Assembly (NCBI RefSeq): GCF_016808335.1
Contig: NC_053146.1
Span: 37,382,470 to 37,446,469 of the forward strand
Direction of reading: 5' to 3'
From: Panicum virgatum
Taxonomy: Eukaryota > Streptophyta > Magnoliopsida > Poales > Poaceae
Length of the DNA: 64,000 nucleotides
The notes beneath the pieces are model-generated. The model had not been told where the DNA came from and searched no databases. It worked only from the letters and a program-made list of their open reading frames with translations. Made by a program: the position numbers and the translations under genes. How positions within the stretch are numbered: the first letter of the stretch is position 1; each line of letters opens with the position of its first letter. Shown one piece after another: positions 20,118 through 31,900 of the stretch.

Positions 20118-20496
20118 AAAGCGTAGAAGAATTTTTAGTTACCTGCAGTCGCCTGCTCGAAAATCTGGCAGGGCTTCGCCTCTCTCCCATCCTCTCTATT
20201 TTTTCTTGGTTTCTGGAATTGTAGTGATGCAAATGAGGCGTGGGAGGACCAGCCAACCCTTATATAAGGGTGGTAGATCCGGTCGCCCAGCAGCCGAGCA
20301 GCCAGGGGGGCCGGCCGCCCCGCAGCCGGGTGACCGGCCTCAGGGACCTGTCTGCAATTATTTTTTGTGTTTTTTTGCGGATAAGCCCCTGCCGCCCCGC
20401 AGCTGGGCGGCCGGGGTATATTTCTGTAAATTTCCATATTGAAAATATATTTTTGTAAAAAATGAAAATAAAAAATATAAAAATAAAAAAACCGCA
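20118..20496 (-). repeat. MULE-1 right TIR with promoter
   Basis: Inverted copy of 16430-16840. On the minus strand it has TATATAAGG (opposite 20261-20268) and the leader, then CTGCAG|GTAACTAAAA with the exon ending at 20143. It would drive the transposase. Several GC substitutions relative to the left TIR show the element is not recent. Confidence 0.85.
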
Positions 20497-20505
20497 AAGC
20501 CGGTG
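20497..20505. repeat. Right target-site copy of MULE-1
   Basis: AAGCCGGTG, one mismatch to 16421-16429. Only 22 bases separate it from the target-site copy of the next MULE. Confidence 0.7.
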
Positions 20506-20719
20506 AGGATCCTTTGTTTCATAGTATCTTTTATTTGGCAGCGTATCTAGTAGAAATCAAGTTGCTGTGCCACATTGGAAACTTTCGATCAAAACCATCG
20601 AAAGAGCATCCAATGGTTAGGGATAGAAGTGGGTTAATTTTACAATTAATCCCCCAGTATTAACTCTGCAAATCACTTTTTTTGCAAATCACCCCCTAAT
20701 CCCCCAGCGCCCAGCCCTC

Positions 20720-21094
20720 GTGGCTTCATTTTCCGGCTGCGAGTCGCCCTCCGCCTCGAACGGACGCGGTGCCCCACGATGGAGTCGCCACCCGCCCGTG
20801 ATTCGCCGCCGCTCGGCGCCCTCGATACATCGCCGCTCTGGCGCTCTGCGCGCTTGGACTCGCCCAGCTAGCTCGACGCCGTCGCCGGCCCGGCGAGCTG
20901 CGCCTCCTGCCGTCACCGCTTGGCGGCCGCAGCCGCGTCCCCGCCCGTGCGCCTCGACGACTCCATCCAGTCATGCGCCGACGGCCCCGCCATGGCTCAG
21001 CGGCAGCAGGAGGTTTCGATTGGCGCCTCTGTGCGTGTTTTTGGAGGTTTGGACCGGCGGCGAGATCATGTGCTCTTCCAGCGCTGACGAGTAG
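20720..21094 (+). other. GC-rich captured-like frame in MULE-2
   Basis: ATGG-start frame of 124 residues, rich in S, R, P and A (SRHPPVIRRRSAPSIHRRSG...), ending at TAG 21092-21094, 26 bp before the nested MITE. No domain is recognised. It may be a captured 5' exon or simply GC-rich sequence with few stops. Confidence 0.3.
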
Positions 21095-21119
21095 TGGAGG
21101 GATGTGCTCTTCCTATTTA

Positions 21120-21352
21120 GGCCCTGTTTAGTTCCCAAAATTTTTCTAATAGTATCCATCACATCGAATCTTCGAACACATGCATAGAATATTAAATGCA
21201 ATTGAAAAAAATAACTAATTATACAGTTTAACTATAAATGACGAGATGAATTTTTTAAGTCTAATTAGTCTATAATTTAATATTAATTGCCAAATAATAA
21301 CGAAAGTGCTACAGTACCAAAATTCAAAAAATTTCGCGAACTGAACACACCC
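21120..21352. mobile_element. Tourist-like MITE nested in MULE-2, 233 bp
   Basis: GGCCCTGTTTAGTTCCCAAAA at 21120 and GCGAACTGAACACACCC at 21352 are imperfect inverted ends, with TTA on both sides (21117-21119 and 21353-21355). The interior is AT-rich and non-coding. Confidence 0.85.
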
Positions 21353-22174
21353 TTAGTTACAGAGAATAGTAGCAAGACTTACCAGCTGAGGTTGACACTG
21401 ATGTACAGATTTTGTAATCTGAAACTCTGAACAATGGAATTGTGTTCTGTCATTTGTTCTCCATTTTCTGCAGTTCAGATTTTTGCAGCATCTACACACA
21501 ATACAGCAGAGGTATACAATAAACTCAATTGACCCCCTTTTACTAAATTTTGGCAGCATCTACCAATAACAAGAGCATACAGGTTCACATTAAACTGTTC
21601 ACAATACAAAAACAAACATATCTTCTTCAGGAATACAGCAAGTACAGAGATACATGTTCAGAACAAACTTCCAGCAAGTACACTTTGTTCAACTGATCTT
21701 AAAAGGTTACACAAACTGCACCGTTCTGCACCATGACCTCAGAACGGGCGGGTTAGCGACACCCTGACTGACATGGCAGCGGTGGGGACTCGTGGCGGAC
21801 AGGAGACAGCAGCAGAGCTTCAACTTCGTTGGTGACTTGCGGCGGGGAGTTGCGGGCGGTGCGGTGCCGAGTCGCAGGCGGGCGCCAACTCGCGGGCGGC
21901 GCGGCACCGAGTCACGGGCGGGCGCCGGCGACTCGTGTGTGGCGCCGGTGACTCGAAACGAAACGACGCACCAGGGCGATCGAGGGTTGGGCGCTGGGGA
22001 TTAGGGAGTGATTTGCAAAAAAAAACACAATTTGCAGAGCTAATGGCAGGCGGTTAATTGCAAAATTAACCCACCTCTGTCCCTAGCCACGGGATGCTCA
22101 TCCGATGGTCTTGATTGAGAGTTTCCGGTTGCACAGCAACCCTGGTTTTCACCGGATACGCTGCCCTTTTATTT

Positions 22175-23052
22175 TCCATGCATAATTATGTTTTGACTAG
22201 TTATTAGCATTTGTTCTTGCTAATCTTTATCCGTCTTTGCATGTTTATTTAATTTGGGTTAATTAGCTCTTTTTGTTAGTCTTTGCATGCTTAGCTAAAA
22301 TAACTCTTTTGGTAGTGATTAGTTCTAGTCTTTTGGTGAGACTTGTGATCAACTTTTTGGTTAAGCTTCGCTTCCGCTGGGTTTGAGCTTTGCTAATCAT
22401 TATTGAATTTTTGTATGTTTTATGAAGTGGAATTGTTGCTAGCCTTGATCAAGTAGATCATTGTACATTTCCTTCCACTTTTGTTCAAGTTTTTCCTACC
22501 CGTTCCTAGGGTAACCTCATCACCAGTTGGATTGCGGCACTGATGGTTAGAAAAGAGACACGTCGGGGTGACAATCGAGACATAGTTCTTATTCTCGTTG
22601 AGGAGAAAATTTTAAAAGCTCTCATTCAATCCCCTCTCTCTAGTCGTTGTTCCGGTCCTTCACCATAGCTACAATTTTTTACACAAAAATAATTTCCCAC
22701 ATTGCCCATTTGAGAGAGTATCATCCGACCACAGCAACCAGAAGATGCTAACAAATATCTTCAACTTGTTTTAGTAGTTTTAGAACATGTATACATGTTA
22801 TTCAAAATCCCATAGAAACTAATGTGCCGATGTATAAACAGTACCAGTATTATATCAATAAATACTTCTGCGAATATTGTTAATTCTGGAAACACATACT
22901 CAGAAATCACCAACATAAAAGATTTTTTATATTTAATAATTAAGAGATGTTCTCTTCATATTACAGCAGAGGGCACTTATTGTTGAGGCCGGGGGTGATA
23001 TCTATGTAAATGTAGAAATACAAATTTTAATAGAGTACTACATTCATTCTAG
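22175..23052. other. Intergenic, possible degenerate Copia LTR piece
   Basis: 22180-22670 has LTR-like wording and ends AATCCCCTCTCTCTAGTCG, similar in style to Copia LTR ends, but no partner LTR or primer site is visible. 22680-23052 is AT-rich sequence downstream of the WAK stop. No gene seen. Confidence 0.3.
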
Positions 23053-23713
23053 TCACCTTGCATAAAACGAACTTACTGGGTTTATCGGCTGTTTGGCACC
23101 ATCCGGCCCAGGATACTCTATAACACTACTTTCTGTTTTAAAACTGCTAGTATCTGCTGGTCCACCAAGAAATCGGTGTGTCTCCGTCTCTTCCATAGTG
23201 AGTTGTACCCAAGGATGGATTGAAAGTTTCCTCAATCTGCTGAGCTCGTCAGCGATCTCTTTCATGGAGGGCCTATTGCTGCCGCACATATCCAAACAAT
23301 TCTTTGCTAGCTCTGCAAGTCCTCCAATCAGTTCAGTGCTTTCTTGCTCTGTTATATGGCATGGCACAACAGTAGAAAGACTGTTCTCTTTCATGGCAGA
23401 CAAGAAATTTGACGTCAAGCTTCGTTTTGCCTCCGGCCCGTACAGTTTTAGTGGAACCTCGCCGGTGAGAACCTCAAGAAGAATAACCCCAAAGCTGTAC
23501 ACATCACTTTTCTCGGTCAATTGGCATGTCTGCATGTACTCTGGGTCAAGATAACCCACAGTGCCTTGAACCATTGTTACAAACTGCTCCTTGTCAGACG
23601 GGGCTAGAATGGAGGCCCCAAAGCCTAAGACTTTAACCATGTAGTTTTCATCCAGAAGGATGTTGGCAGTTTTCACGTCACCATGGAGAATTGGGGGAGA
23701 TGCGGAAGAATGT

Positions 23714-23729
23714 AGGAAGCTAGGAAGCT
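23714..23729. repeat. 8-bp tandem duplication breaking the WAK kinase
   Basis: AGGAAGCT occurs twice in a row. Removing one copy restores LSFLHSSASPPILHGDVK, the expected catalytic-loop approach. Eight bases is the target-site length of hAT transposons, so this may be an excision footprint, though footprints usually show small changes at the junction. Confidence 0.85.
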
Positions 23730-24343
23730 GAGTCCTTCCGCTGCTTCTTGTGCAACCCTTAGGACAGTGCTGAAAGATATTTGCTGTTCTTGATTCCTAC
23801 CATGGATAAGCTCGTACATTGTGCCATTTGGGATGTACTCATAAACTAGCACGGGAACATCCACCTCAAGGAAACAGCCCAGGAGCTTGACAATGTTTTT
23901 GTGATTGATTTGAGAAAGTATTAGCATTTCTTGCCCAAACTCCTTCTTTTGCCTTTCATCAATGAGTGTACATCTCTTGATGGCAACAGGCTTACCCTTA
24001 ACTACACCGTTGTAGACCGTTCCATTGCCTCCTTTTCCTATTATTCTGCTCTTATCGTAGTTGTTTGTGGCCTGTCTGAGTTCATCTTCACTGAATACCG
24101 TGAAAGCAAGACCTTTTTCTGACTTCATTGTCTCGAACAAAATCAAGCCCCCGTGCTGACGAAAGTACTCCTGTTTAACTTTTTTCAGCTTCCTTTTTTG
24201 ACGAATCATGTACCCGCAGAAAGAGAAAATCATGAGACCAAGAAAGCCCACTGTAACTCCTACATAACAGCATGAGCAGATATAAGAGCAGAGTCATAAA
24301 AACAAAATTGACTTTCCAATTTTTACTAGTATAAACCGCATTA

Positions 24344-24675
24344 GGGGCTGTTTAGTTAGCAAAAACTTTTAGGCAAAATTTTTTGAGCACTTTTGCCACA
24401 CTAATTAAGAGTATTACACATAAACTATTTATAAAACTAATTACACGGATGGATGGAAAATCACGAGGCAAATCTATTAACCCTAATTAATCCATCATTA
24501 GATAATGTTTACTGTAGCACGATATTGTCTAATTATTGCATAATTAGATTCATCTCGTGATTTCACCTGGGAGTTATGGAATGAGTTTTGTTGGTTATCC
24601 ACATTTAATATTCCTAATTAGTGGTTAAACGTCGAAGTTACTGTAGTGCATGAAATTTTTTAGAAACTAGTCAAT
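24344..24675. mobile_element. Tourist-like MITE in WAK intron 2
   Basis: It starts TTA-GGGGCTGTTTAGTTAGCAAAAA and carries the AATTAATCCATCATTAGATAATG word shared with the MITE at 15891. The right end is degenerate (TTTTTTAGAAACTAG) and no second TTA copy can be fixed. The intron keeps its splice sites. Confidence 0.6.
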
Positions 24676-26172
24676 TTGGTTGTAAGCCATGTTAATTAGG
24701 GTCTTGTTGGTTGATGTTTCTAATACATGTTATGTTTCATTACATTTTCACATAACTTACTGCGAGGCAGAACTATATACTATTGCCTATTAGCTACTTA
24801 GGGAGTTACCTATTATCAAGCCGGCATCAGGGACACATGTATTGTTTGAATGAGAATATTTCCTCCCTGTTGGACAAGAACATCGGTATCCTCCCACCGT
24901 GTTGTGGCAAACTCCATCCGAAGGACATGGCCGCCCCTGATTGCATTCATCCACATCTGCAGTAATAAGATATGAGCATGCAAGACTTTTAATTGTCAGG
25001 CATGATATGCACATTAATATGGGATAGCTCATCAGCTCAACTATTGGTACCTTTGCATCCATCTGGAAGATATGGATTGCCCTCATAGCCTTGTGAGCAG
25101 TTGCACACATACCCTGCAGACCGACTGGTGGAATCAGCGCACCTGCTATTAGCGCTGAGGCACGCGTAACTCCCCGACAGATTCCGCTCGGCCACCTCAC
25201 ATGTCTCGTTTCTAACAGACCAGTCAAGAACTGCAGGTGCCCGCCCCGCAGCCATCTCACTGAATTCTCTCATGGTGATGTACTGGGTGCGGAAGCTAAA
25301 TGCCGCTGTCTCCATGAGCACGGCGTACCTGCACTGTTCGCCAAACCCCTTCCAGGTTTGGCTTGTGTTGTCGCCTTTGATGACTCCCAGGGCAACAACA
25401 TTGAAGTCCATCCCCTTGGGTATGGGTGTCTGGCAGCAGTCCATCCCTGAGCATGAGTTGACAGACAGAGTTGTTGTGGCGCAATATGTGAAGCACCCGC
25501 TCTGGTACTCCGAGCCGCTGTTGTTGTTGCCGATGAGGCCAAGGGTGTTGCACCCAATGACGGTGAATTTGTTGTGAGTCTCCGAGAAACGAAAAGGGGA
25601 ATTCCTATCAATATCGTCGGACCTCACTGTAGTAGTTTCATTTACCATGAGCTGCTCGAGGGTGGTGTCGTTGTAGCAGAAGGTCGTGATGGGGTTGAGC
25701 ACCCGGATCATGCTATTGGTCAAGGAAATACCGAGAAGCTCACGGCCACCGATGAATGGTTTGGAGAAGCCATTTTGGTCAGGCTGGCAGGTGACACCGA
25801 AGCCTCCTGCCATGGAGCAGTTCGTGCCGATGCCAAACGGGTACGGTATTTCAATATTGCCACACTGCTTTTGGCATTCAGAGCTAGGAACAGTTGTTGC
25901 AGCAGTGCAGTTTGCCGCAACAAGTAGAAGACCAAGGCCGAGCATCACAATTACTTCCATACTTTTGGGCTGGAAAATAAAGTTGAAACCCATATGTTAT
26001 GTGAGAAAATAACCTTTCAAATATATATTAAACCAGATTTATATTATTCATGTTTCAAGCAGATACATATACAATTCAAATGTAACTAAATATGAATAAA
26101 CATCTAATTCCAATGAATTTGGTTAGGTGTAATATCAAGGTACTAAATACATATTGTCCAAATACATTATCC

Positions 26173-26288
<116 letters not shown>

Positions 26289-26308
26289 GGTACCTATACT
26301 TTATGGCC

Positions 26309-26335
26309 GGCTATAGAATACCCTATTCTATAGCC
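26309..26335. repeat. Palindrome at the left of the MULE-3 region
   Basis: GGCTATAGAATA-CCC-TATTCTATAGCC, perfect 12-bp arms around three bases. It lies 250 bp before the transposase leader and could mark the terminal region of that element. No inverted partner was found to the right. Confidence 0.7.
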
Positions 26336-27158
26336 AGTCCATCCGACGGTCGTGATTGACCGATCATCCCCTGAGGTTCCGTTACCATCCGGCACAGGTG
26401 GTGCCTCCCACTGATGCCGAGCCGAGCGGAGCCCACGATTGGGAGGCAATCGAGCGAGCCGGGGGGTTACGACGAGCCGAGCACGGAAATCATTACGACA
26501 ATAACTACCGCGGCATCATTACCGCAAGGGGAGAGGAAGAATCATCGGGAGCGGCACCCATTACGGCATTGACGACATTAATCGACAAATGAGAATTTTC
26601 AGGCCGGCGACTCCTCCTTGCTACCCCTGTGCCCTGTTGCATCACGTTCCTCATACGCAATCCAATGCCATGGATTACGTAACACCAACAGCCTCAGGAG
26701 CAATTAGCGCATGCTGCACGGCAGGTGACTCTGCTACGCCGCCTGCGATGGTAATACGATCTGGCCTGCCGACGAGGGAATCGGCAGAATCGATGGAGTT
26801 CCGTTGTTTGGCTCGACCGGCCACGCCACAGACGCACGGCACTGCGGCGAGTAGTCATGATGAGTCGCCATGCCCAGGGCCGTTGCCTGCTGTAAATCCC
26901 ACAAGGTTGGCTCAGGTGACTCCGCTGCAAGCCGTGTCCCCGGGAACCATGGCAACGCCTGAAGCGGAGAGGACGTACACGCACGTAAGTGTGCTGATCC
27001 TGAACTAATTTTCTGCTATATCTGATTGGTTGCACTAATATTGAAGATAACAAGCGTGACTCATATATCATATCTAGCTTGTTGTGAGTAGTACTAGGAA
27101 ACAGCGATGCATGAAGGCAAAAAAAAATTAGCATGGTTTCACGCTGTTTTTATTTCGA

Positions 27159-27300
27159 GATTAGATGGAAATAGCTTCTGAATTTGTGTCCCTTGTGTCA
27201 GGATCACTTGTTGCTAGTTTCAGGCTTGTTTTTTAGTGATTAGATGGAAATAGCTTATAAATTTGTGTTCATTTTCTCAGGATCCCTTGTTGCCAGAGAC
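27159..27300 (+). repeat. 79-bp tandem duplication at the intron 1/exon 2 border
   Basis: GATTAGATGGAAATAGCTT at 27159 and 27238, each followed by a CAG|GATC-CTTGTTGC junction. It creates two copies of the splice acceptor; the second leads into the open exon. Confidence 0.8.
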
Positions 27301-27477
27301 AATCGTGCCAAATGAGGAGTTCCGTTTTGACAGCAAAGATGAAGCCGAAGAATTTTACAAGTTCTACGCGGGCAAGGCAGGATTTGGTGTTCGCATAACC
27401 AGGACTAGAACTACTGTACTGGAGTTATCGTGTAATAAACAAGGGCACTGGGATTACTACAAGCCGGGTGAGGAGAG

Positions 27478-27482
27478 GGTAC
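27478..27482. repeat. Left target-site copy of the Copia element
   Basis: GGTAC, repeated exactly at 34783-34787. It interrupts the FAR1 exon at codons E-R-V-R. Confidence 0.95.
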
Positions 27483-27971
27483 TGAAGGGAAACGGGTAGG
27501 CTACGCTAGCATCACTACCGCATAAACCCAAGATACTTGCGAGTAGAAGATCATAGATCGTTACCACTAGACGCGCAGCGCAGCGGAAGAAGTCGCGCGT
27601 CGATGTAGAGGAAGTAGTCGATCACGTCCCACGAACCGAGCTCCTCGTACTTGATCCCAGCAGCCGATCAGCGCAGCAGTCGCAGCAGCGCCTCCACGGA
27701 GTCCACACGTACGGGGATGAAACGTCGGGCGTCGGTGTGCTAGCACCGCACGCACGGCAAGGGCGGCGGCCGAGAGAGAGGGAGGGGCGGCGGCTAGGGA
27801 GGTGGCGCGGCTCAGGTCATCGCCCCCCTAGCCCCTCCCTCATATATATAGGGCGTACTAATGGGCTTCTATCTCATAGGCCCATTAGTAACCATAATCC
27901 CTCTTGGATCAATATCCACTTGAGCCTTTAAACCGTATTGTGATGATGAGCTCTTGGGCATATCACCAACA
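27483..27971 (-). repeat. Copia 3' LTR
   Basis: From TGTTGGTGATATGCCC (minus strand, 27971) to CGTTTCCCTTCA (27483). It has a TATATATAG box near 27840-27850 and a GC-rich leader with GGCGGCGGC words. Confidence 0.95.
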
Positions 27972-27983
27972 ATCTCCCACTTG
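27972..27983 (-). other. Copia polypurine tract
   Basis: The minus strand reads CAAGTGGGAGAT directly before TGTTGG of the LTR. A near copy (GCGTGGGAGATT) lies at 28901-28912. Confidence 0.85.
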
Positions 27984-28921
27984 CACTAGAGACAATCATA
28001 CATGCAAGCTTTCCAACATTCCAAACCCCTTAAGTGTGTGACCCGTTAGGTTCATGTGTAGGTGGTCGTGATCGGAAATCATTTCCGAATCACAAGTCAA
28101 TAGCGGCACCTAGCAGGGCATAGTGACTCACAAATACACATAAAGATCATATCGGCCGAACCATAGATATACTCATACACTGATCCCTTTGCCACACGAT
28201 ACCAGTCAAGCTCAAAGCGAGATGCGTGCCACCTTTGTGATAGCTCGACCATTCTCTCGATCTAATAGTGGATTCTATTCATAACTAACCTTTAGTCATC
28301 ATCATTAACTCTTTAATCACTTTGGCATGGCCATGCACTTTCAAATCCAACTATCTCGAGGGGCCCAGAGATATCTCTCCCGTTATCTAGGAGGGGCAAA
28401 TTCCATCTTGATCCGCTCACATCCCATTCCATGTTTCATGACATACCTGTAAGCTGTTTTTGTAACTACCCAGTCACGGAGTAGCGTTTAGCAGCCCCAA
28501 GATGCACCACTACACACAGTGAGAAACAATGGCGATCTCAGGTCTAAGGATTCAGTAGGTATAACACTCAAGAACAACTGATGGCACATACAAAATAACA
28601 ATCCCAACATTGTCTTGGAGTGGGTCAATCCAACACCATGTTCACCAACATGTGTCCACATCATTAATCCGATATCTCCATATCCATGATCCGTGAAACA
28701 TGATCATCAATTAATGCATGTGCTAGTCTCAACGTCGTTGTTGTCCCACACAACGACATAAACTAGGGATAATTTAGAATCATATCATTTTCAACAAAGA
28801 GTTTCACGAACAAGTCACATACTTGATAATCAATGTAAAATAATCATCCATGGAACAAATAACAATTATTTATCATTACATAAACATACTCATGACACAA
28901 AATCTCCCACGCACACTAGAA
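27984..28921 (-). other. Copia 3' untranslated segment
   Basis: About 940 bp between the gag-pol stop and the polypurine tract, no open frame. It is bounded on both sides by GTGGGAGATT-type polypurine copies, as if a block had been added between an original and a second tract. Confidence 0.6.
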
Positions 28922-31900
28922 TCACTGATGTAAGTATCTAATACCCATAGATCTCATGTGCGCCTCATGCTTTGGTTGTGGGAGAGGCTTTGTCAACGGA
29001 TCAGCAACGTTTGAATCCGTGTGCACCTTGCAAACCTTCACATCACCTCTCTCAACAAAGTTACGGATGAGGTGATACTTTCGCAGTATATGTCTGGACT
29101 TCTTAGTTGTTCTAGGCTCCTTTGCTAGTGCAACGGCACCACTATTATCACAATAGAGGTCCACTGGACTGGACGCACTAGGAACAACACCCAAGTCAGA
29201 AACAAACTTTCTGATCCAAACAGCTTCTTTTGCAGCTTCGGAAGCTGCAATATACTCGGCCTCTATCGTCGAATCAGCCACCGTATCTTGCTTGGAACTC
29301 TTCCAGCTCACTGCCCCACCATTGAGGCAGAAAACAAAACCGGATTGCGATTTGGAGTCATCTTTGTCTGTTTGAAAACTAGCATCGGTGTAACCCTTTA
29401 CAAGGAGCTCATCTTCGCCTCCAAATATTAGGAACATATCCCTAGTTCTTCTCAAGTACTTAAGGATACTCTTTACAATTGTCCAGTGAGGTTCACCGAA
29501 ATCTGACTGATACCTGCTCGTAACACTTAGAGCAAAGGAAACATCTGGGCGCATGCAAAGCATAGCATACATGATCGACCCTATGGCTGAAGCATAAGGA
29601 ATCGTACTCATCCTCTTTTGCTCATCAGGTGTCGTAGCACACTGACTCTTGCTTAGAGTAATGCCATGTGACATTGGCAAGAAACCTTTCTTGGAATCTT
29701 GCATATTGAACCGATTCAATATCTTGTCAATGTACGTGTCTTGGCTCAATCCAATTAGCCTTTTTGATCTATCTCTATAGATCCTAATACCCAGAATATA
29801 AGCCGCCTCTCCTAAATCCTTCATCGAAAAACTCTTTTTCAATGAGGTTTTAACGGCTTCAAGCATTGGAATATCATTTCCGATTAGTAATATGTCATCC
29901 ACATATAGGACCAGAAACACAAGTGCGCTCCCACTAGCATTTTTGTAAACACAAGGCTCATCTTCATTCTTGATGAAGCCAAACCCTTTGACTACTTCAT
30001 CAAAACGAATATTCCAACTCCGAGATGTTTGCTTCAATCCATAGATGGACCTCTAAAGCTTACATATTTTCCTAGCATTTTTAGGATCGACAAAACCTTC
30101 AGGCTGTGTCATATACACATCCTCACTTAGATGTCCATTAAGAAAAGCGGTTTTGACATCCATTTGCCATATCTCATAGTCATAATATGCGGCAATTGCT
30201 AGGAGAATCCGAACAGACTTTAGCATTGCGACGGGCGAAAAGGTTTCCTCATAGTCAACACCTTGAATTTGTCGGAAACCTTTCGCCACCAATCGTGCCT
30301 TATAGATGTGAACATTTCCATCAATGTCTAATTTTTTCTTAAAAATCCACTTACAGTCGACAGGTCTTACACTGTCAATCTGATCGACCAAGTTCCAAAC
30401 TTGATTATCATGCATGGATTTTAACTCGGATTCCATGGCTTCAAGCCATTTGTCGGAGTCGGGTCCCATCATTGCTTCTTTGTAGGTCAAGGGCTCATCA
30501 TTTTCCATCAATAACACATGGCGCTCCTCCGTAATAAGGAGGTTGAGCTTGTCAGTAGCGCGACGTGCCCTTATAGACCTTCGTGGGGCTGGTGCCTCAA
30601 CTACGGGTTGTGCAACATCTTGCACATCCCGTGGATCTTCAGTGGGTGCTGAAACAGTTTCGGGTGTTTCCTGAATTTCTTCAAGTTGCACCTTGCTCCC
30701 ACTAAATCCTTTTGAGAGAAACTCCTTTTCTAAGAAAACACCATTGCGAGCGACAAACACTTTGCCTTCCGCCTTACTGTAAAAATAATATCCTTTGGTT
30801 TCCCTAGGATACCCCACAAAGAAACATTTGTCTGACTTTGGAGTGAGCTTATCTGACATCAAACGTTTGACATAAGCCTCACATCCCCAAACTTTGAGAA
30901 AAGATAATCCGGGACGCTTCCCAGTCCATATCTCATATGGTGTCTTCTCAACAGACTTACTTGGAACCCTATTCAGTGTGAACGCAGCAGTTTCAAGAGC
31001 ATAACCCCAAAATGACAATGGAAGATCAGCTTGGCTCATCATGGACCTAACCATGTCCAACAAGGTTCGGTTCCTCCGTTCGAATACCCCATTCCATTGA
31101 GGTGTTCCGGGCGGAGTTAGCTGCGGAATAATTCCACATTGCTTCAAATTATCACCAAATTCAAGGCTCAAATATTCTCCTCCACGATCAGATCGCAGAA
31201 ATTTAATTGTCTTGCCTAATTGATTTTGTACTTCATTCTGAAATTCTTTGAACTTTTCAAACGATTCAGACTTGTGCCTCATTAAGTAGATATAGCCATA
31301 TCTACTAAAGTCATCAGTGAAAGTAATGAAGTACTGAAAACCACCTCTGGCTATTGAGCTCATTGGTCCACATACATCGGTATGTACAAGTCCCAACAAG
31401 TCACTCGCCCTCTCACTCTGACCAGTGAAAGGCGCTTTGGTCATCTTTCCAAGCAAACAAGACTCACATGTGTCAAATGATTCAAAATCAAATGAGCTTA
31501 ACAATCCATCTTTATGGAGTTGTTCAATGCGCTTCTCATTTATATGACCTAAGCGACAATGCCAAATAAAAGTGGGATTCAAATCATTTGGTCTAAGCCT
31601 CTTAGTATTAATGTTACAGACAGATTTATCCTCAAGATCAAGAACATATAATCCATTCACCAATGGACAATGAGCATAAAAAATACCATTGCAAAAGATA
31701 GAACAACGTTTGTTCTCAATTACAATCTTAAAATCACCAACTTCTTCCAAACATGAAGAAGAAATAATGTTCTTGCTCAAAGCAGGAATGCAATAACAAT
31801 TATTTAATTCCAAAACTAATCCGGAGGGTAGAGACAAGTGGTAGGTGCCGACCGCCAACACCGCAACCTTTGCGCCATTGCCGACCCGAACGTCCAACTC

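Larger units (their letters stand above)
16430..20496. mobile_element. MULE-1: two-gene Mutator-like element
   Basis: Terminal inverted repeats of about 0.4 kb open with GCGGTTTTTTTATTTTT. They contain an AT-rich end, GC-rich CCGGTCGCCC/CTGCCGGGCGGCC blocks, a TATATAAGG promoter, a leader and a GTAACTAAAA donor. Between them are two genes pointing at each other: a GRF-finger/coiled-coil gene on plus (17233-17819) and a transposase remnant on minus (20004-18603), 783 bp apart. Both would be driven from the TIRs, as in maize MuDR, which also has convergent transposase and accessory genes. Target-site copies flank it with one mismatch. The transposase is dead, so this copy is non-autonomous now. 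Confidence 0.85.
20537..22165. mobile_element. MULE-2: Pack-MULE-like non-autonomous element, 1,629 bp
   Basis: The ends are GGCAGCGTATC at 20537 and GATACGCTGCC at 22165. TIRs of about 185 bp lie at 20537-20720 and 21981-22165. A perfect 9-bp target duplication CTTTTATTT occupies 20528-20536 and 22166-22174. No transposase is inside. Both arms next to the TIRs are GC-rich (20721-21090 and 21780-21970) with repeated GAGTCGCC/GGCGACTC words, like captured gene leaders. A TTA-flanked MITE sits in the middle. This is the hallmark of a Pack-MULE: MULE ends mobilised in trans, carrying host-like GC-rich sequence. The source gene is not recognised. Confidence 0.9.
23053..25993 (-). pseudogene. Wall-associated receptor kinase (WAK), frameshifted
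   Basis: Three exons, joined by GT-AG phase-1 introns: 25993-25051, 24956-24810 and 24259-23053. The product would have a signal peptide (VMLGLGLLLVAANCTA), a Cys-rich galacturonan-binding WAK domain (CGNIEIPYPFGIG), a calcium-binding EGF module in exon 2 (DVDECNQGRPCPSDGVC), a transmembrane segment (VGFLGLMIFSFCGYMI) and a kinase (GKGGNGTVYNG, VAIK, HGDVK, APE-region GTVGYLDPEY). WAKs sit in the plasma membrane and sense pectin or pathogens. An 8-bp tandem duplication at 23714-23729 breaks the frame just before the catalytic loop. The DFG motif reads GFG. Stop is at 23053. The extracellular part could still be translated. Confidence 0.92.
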
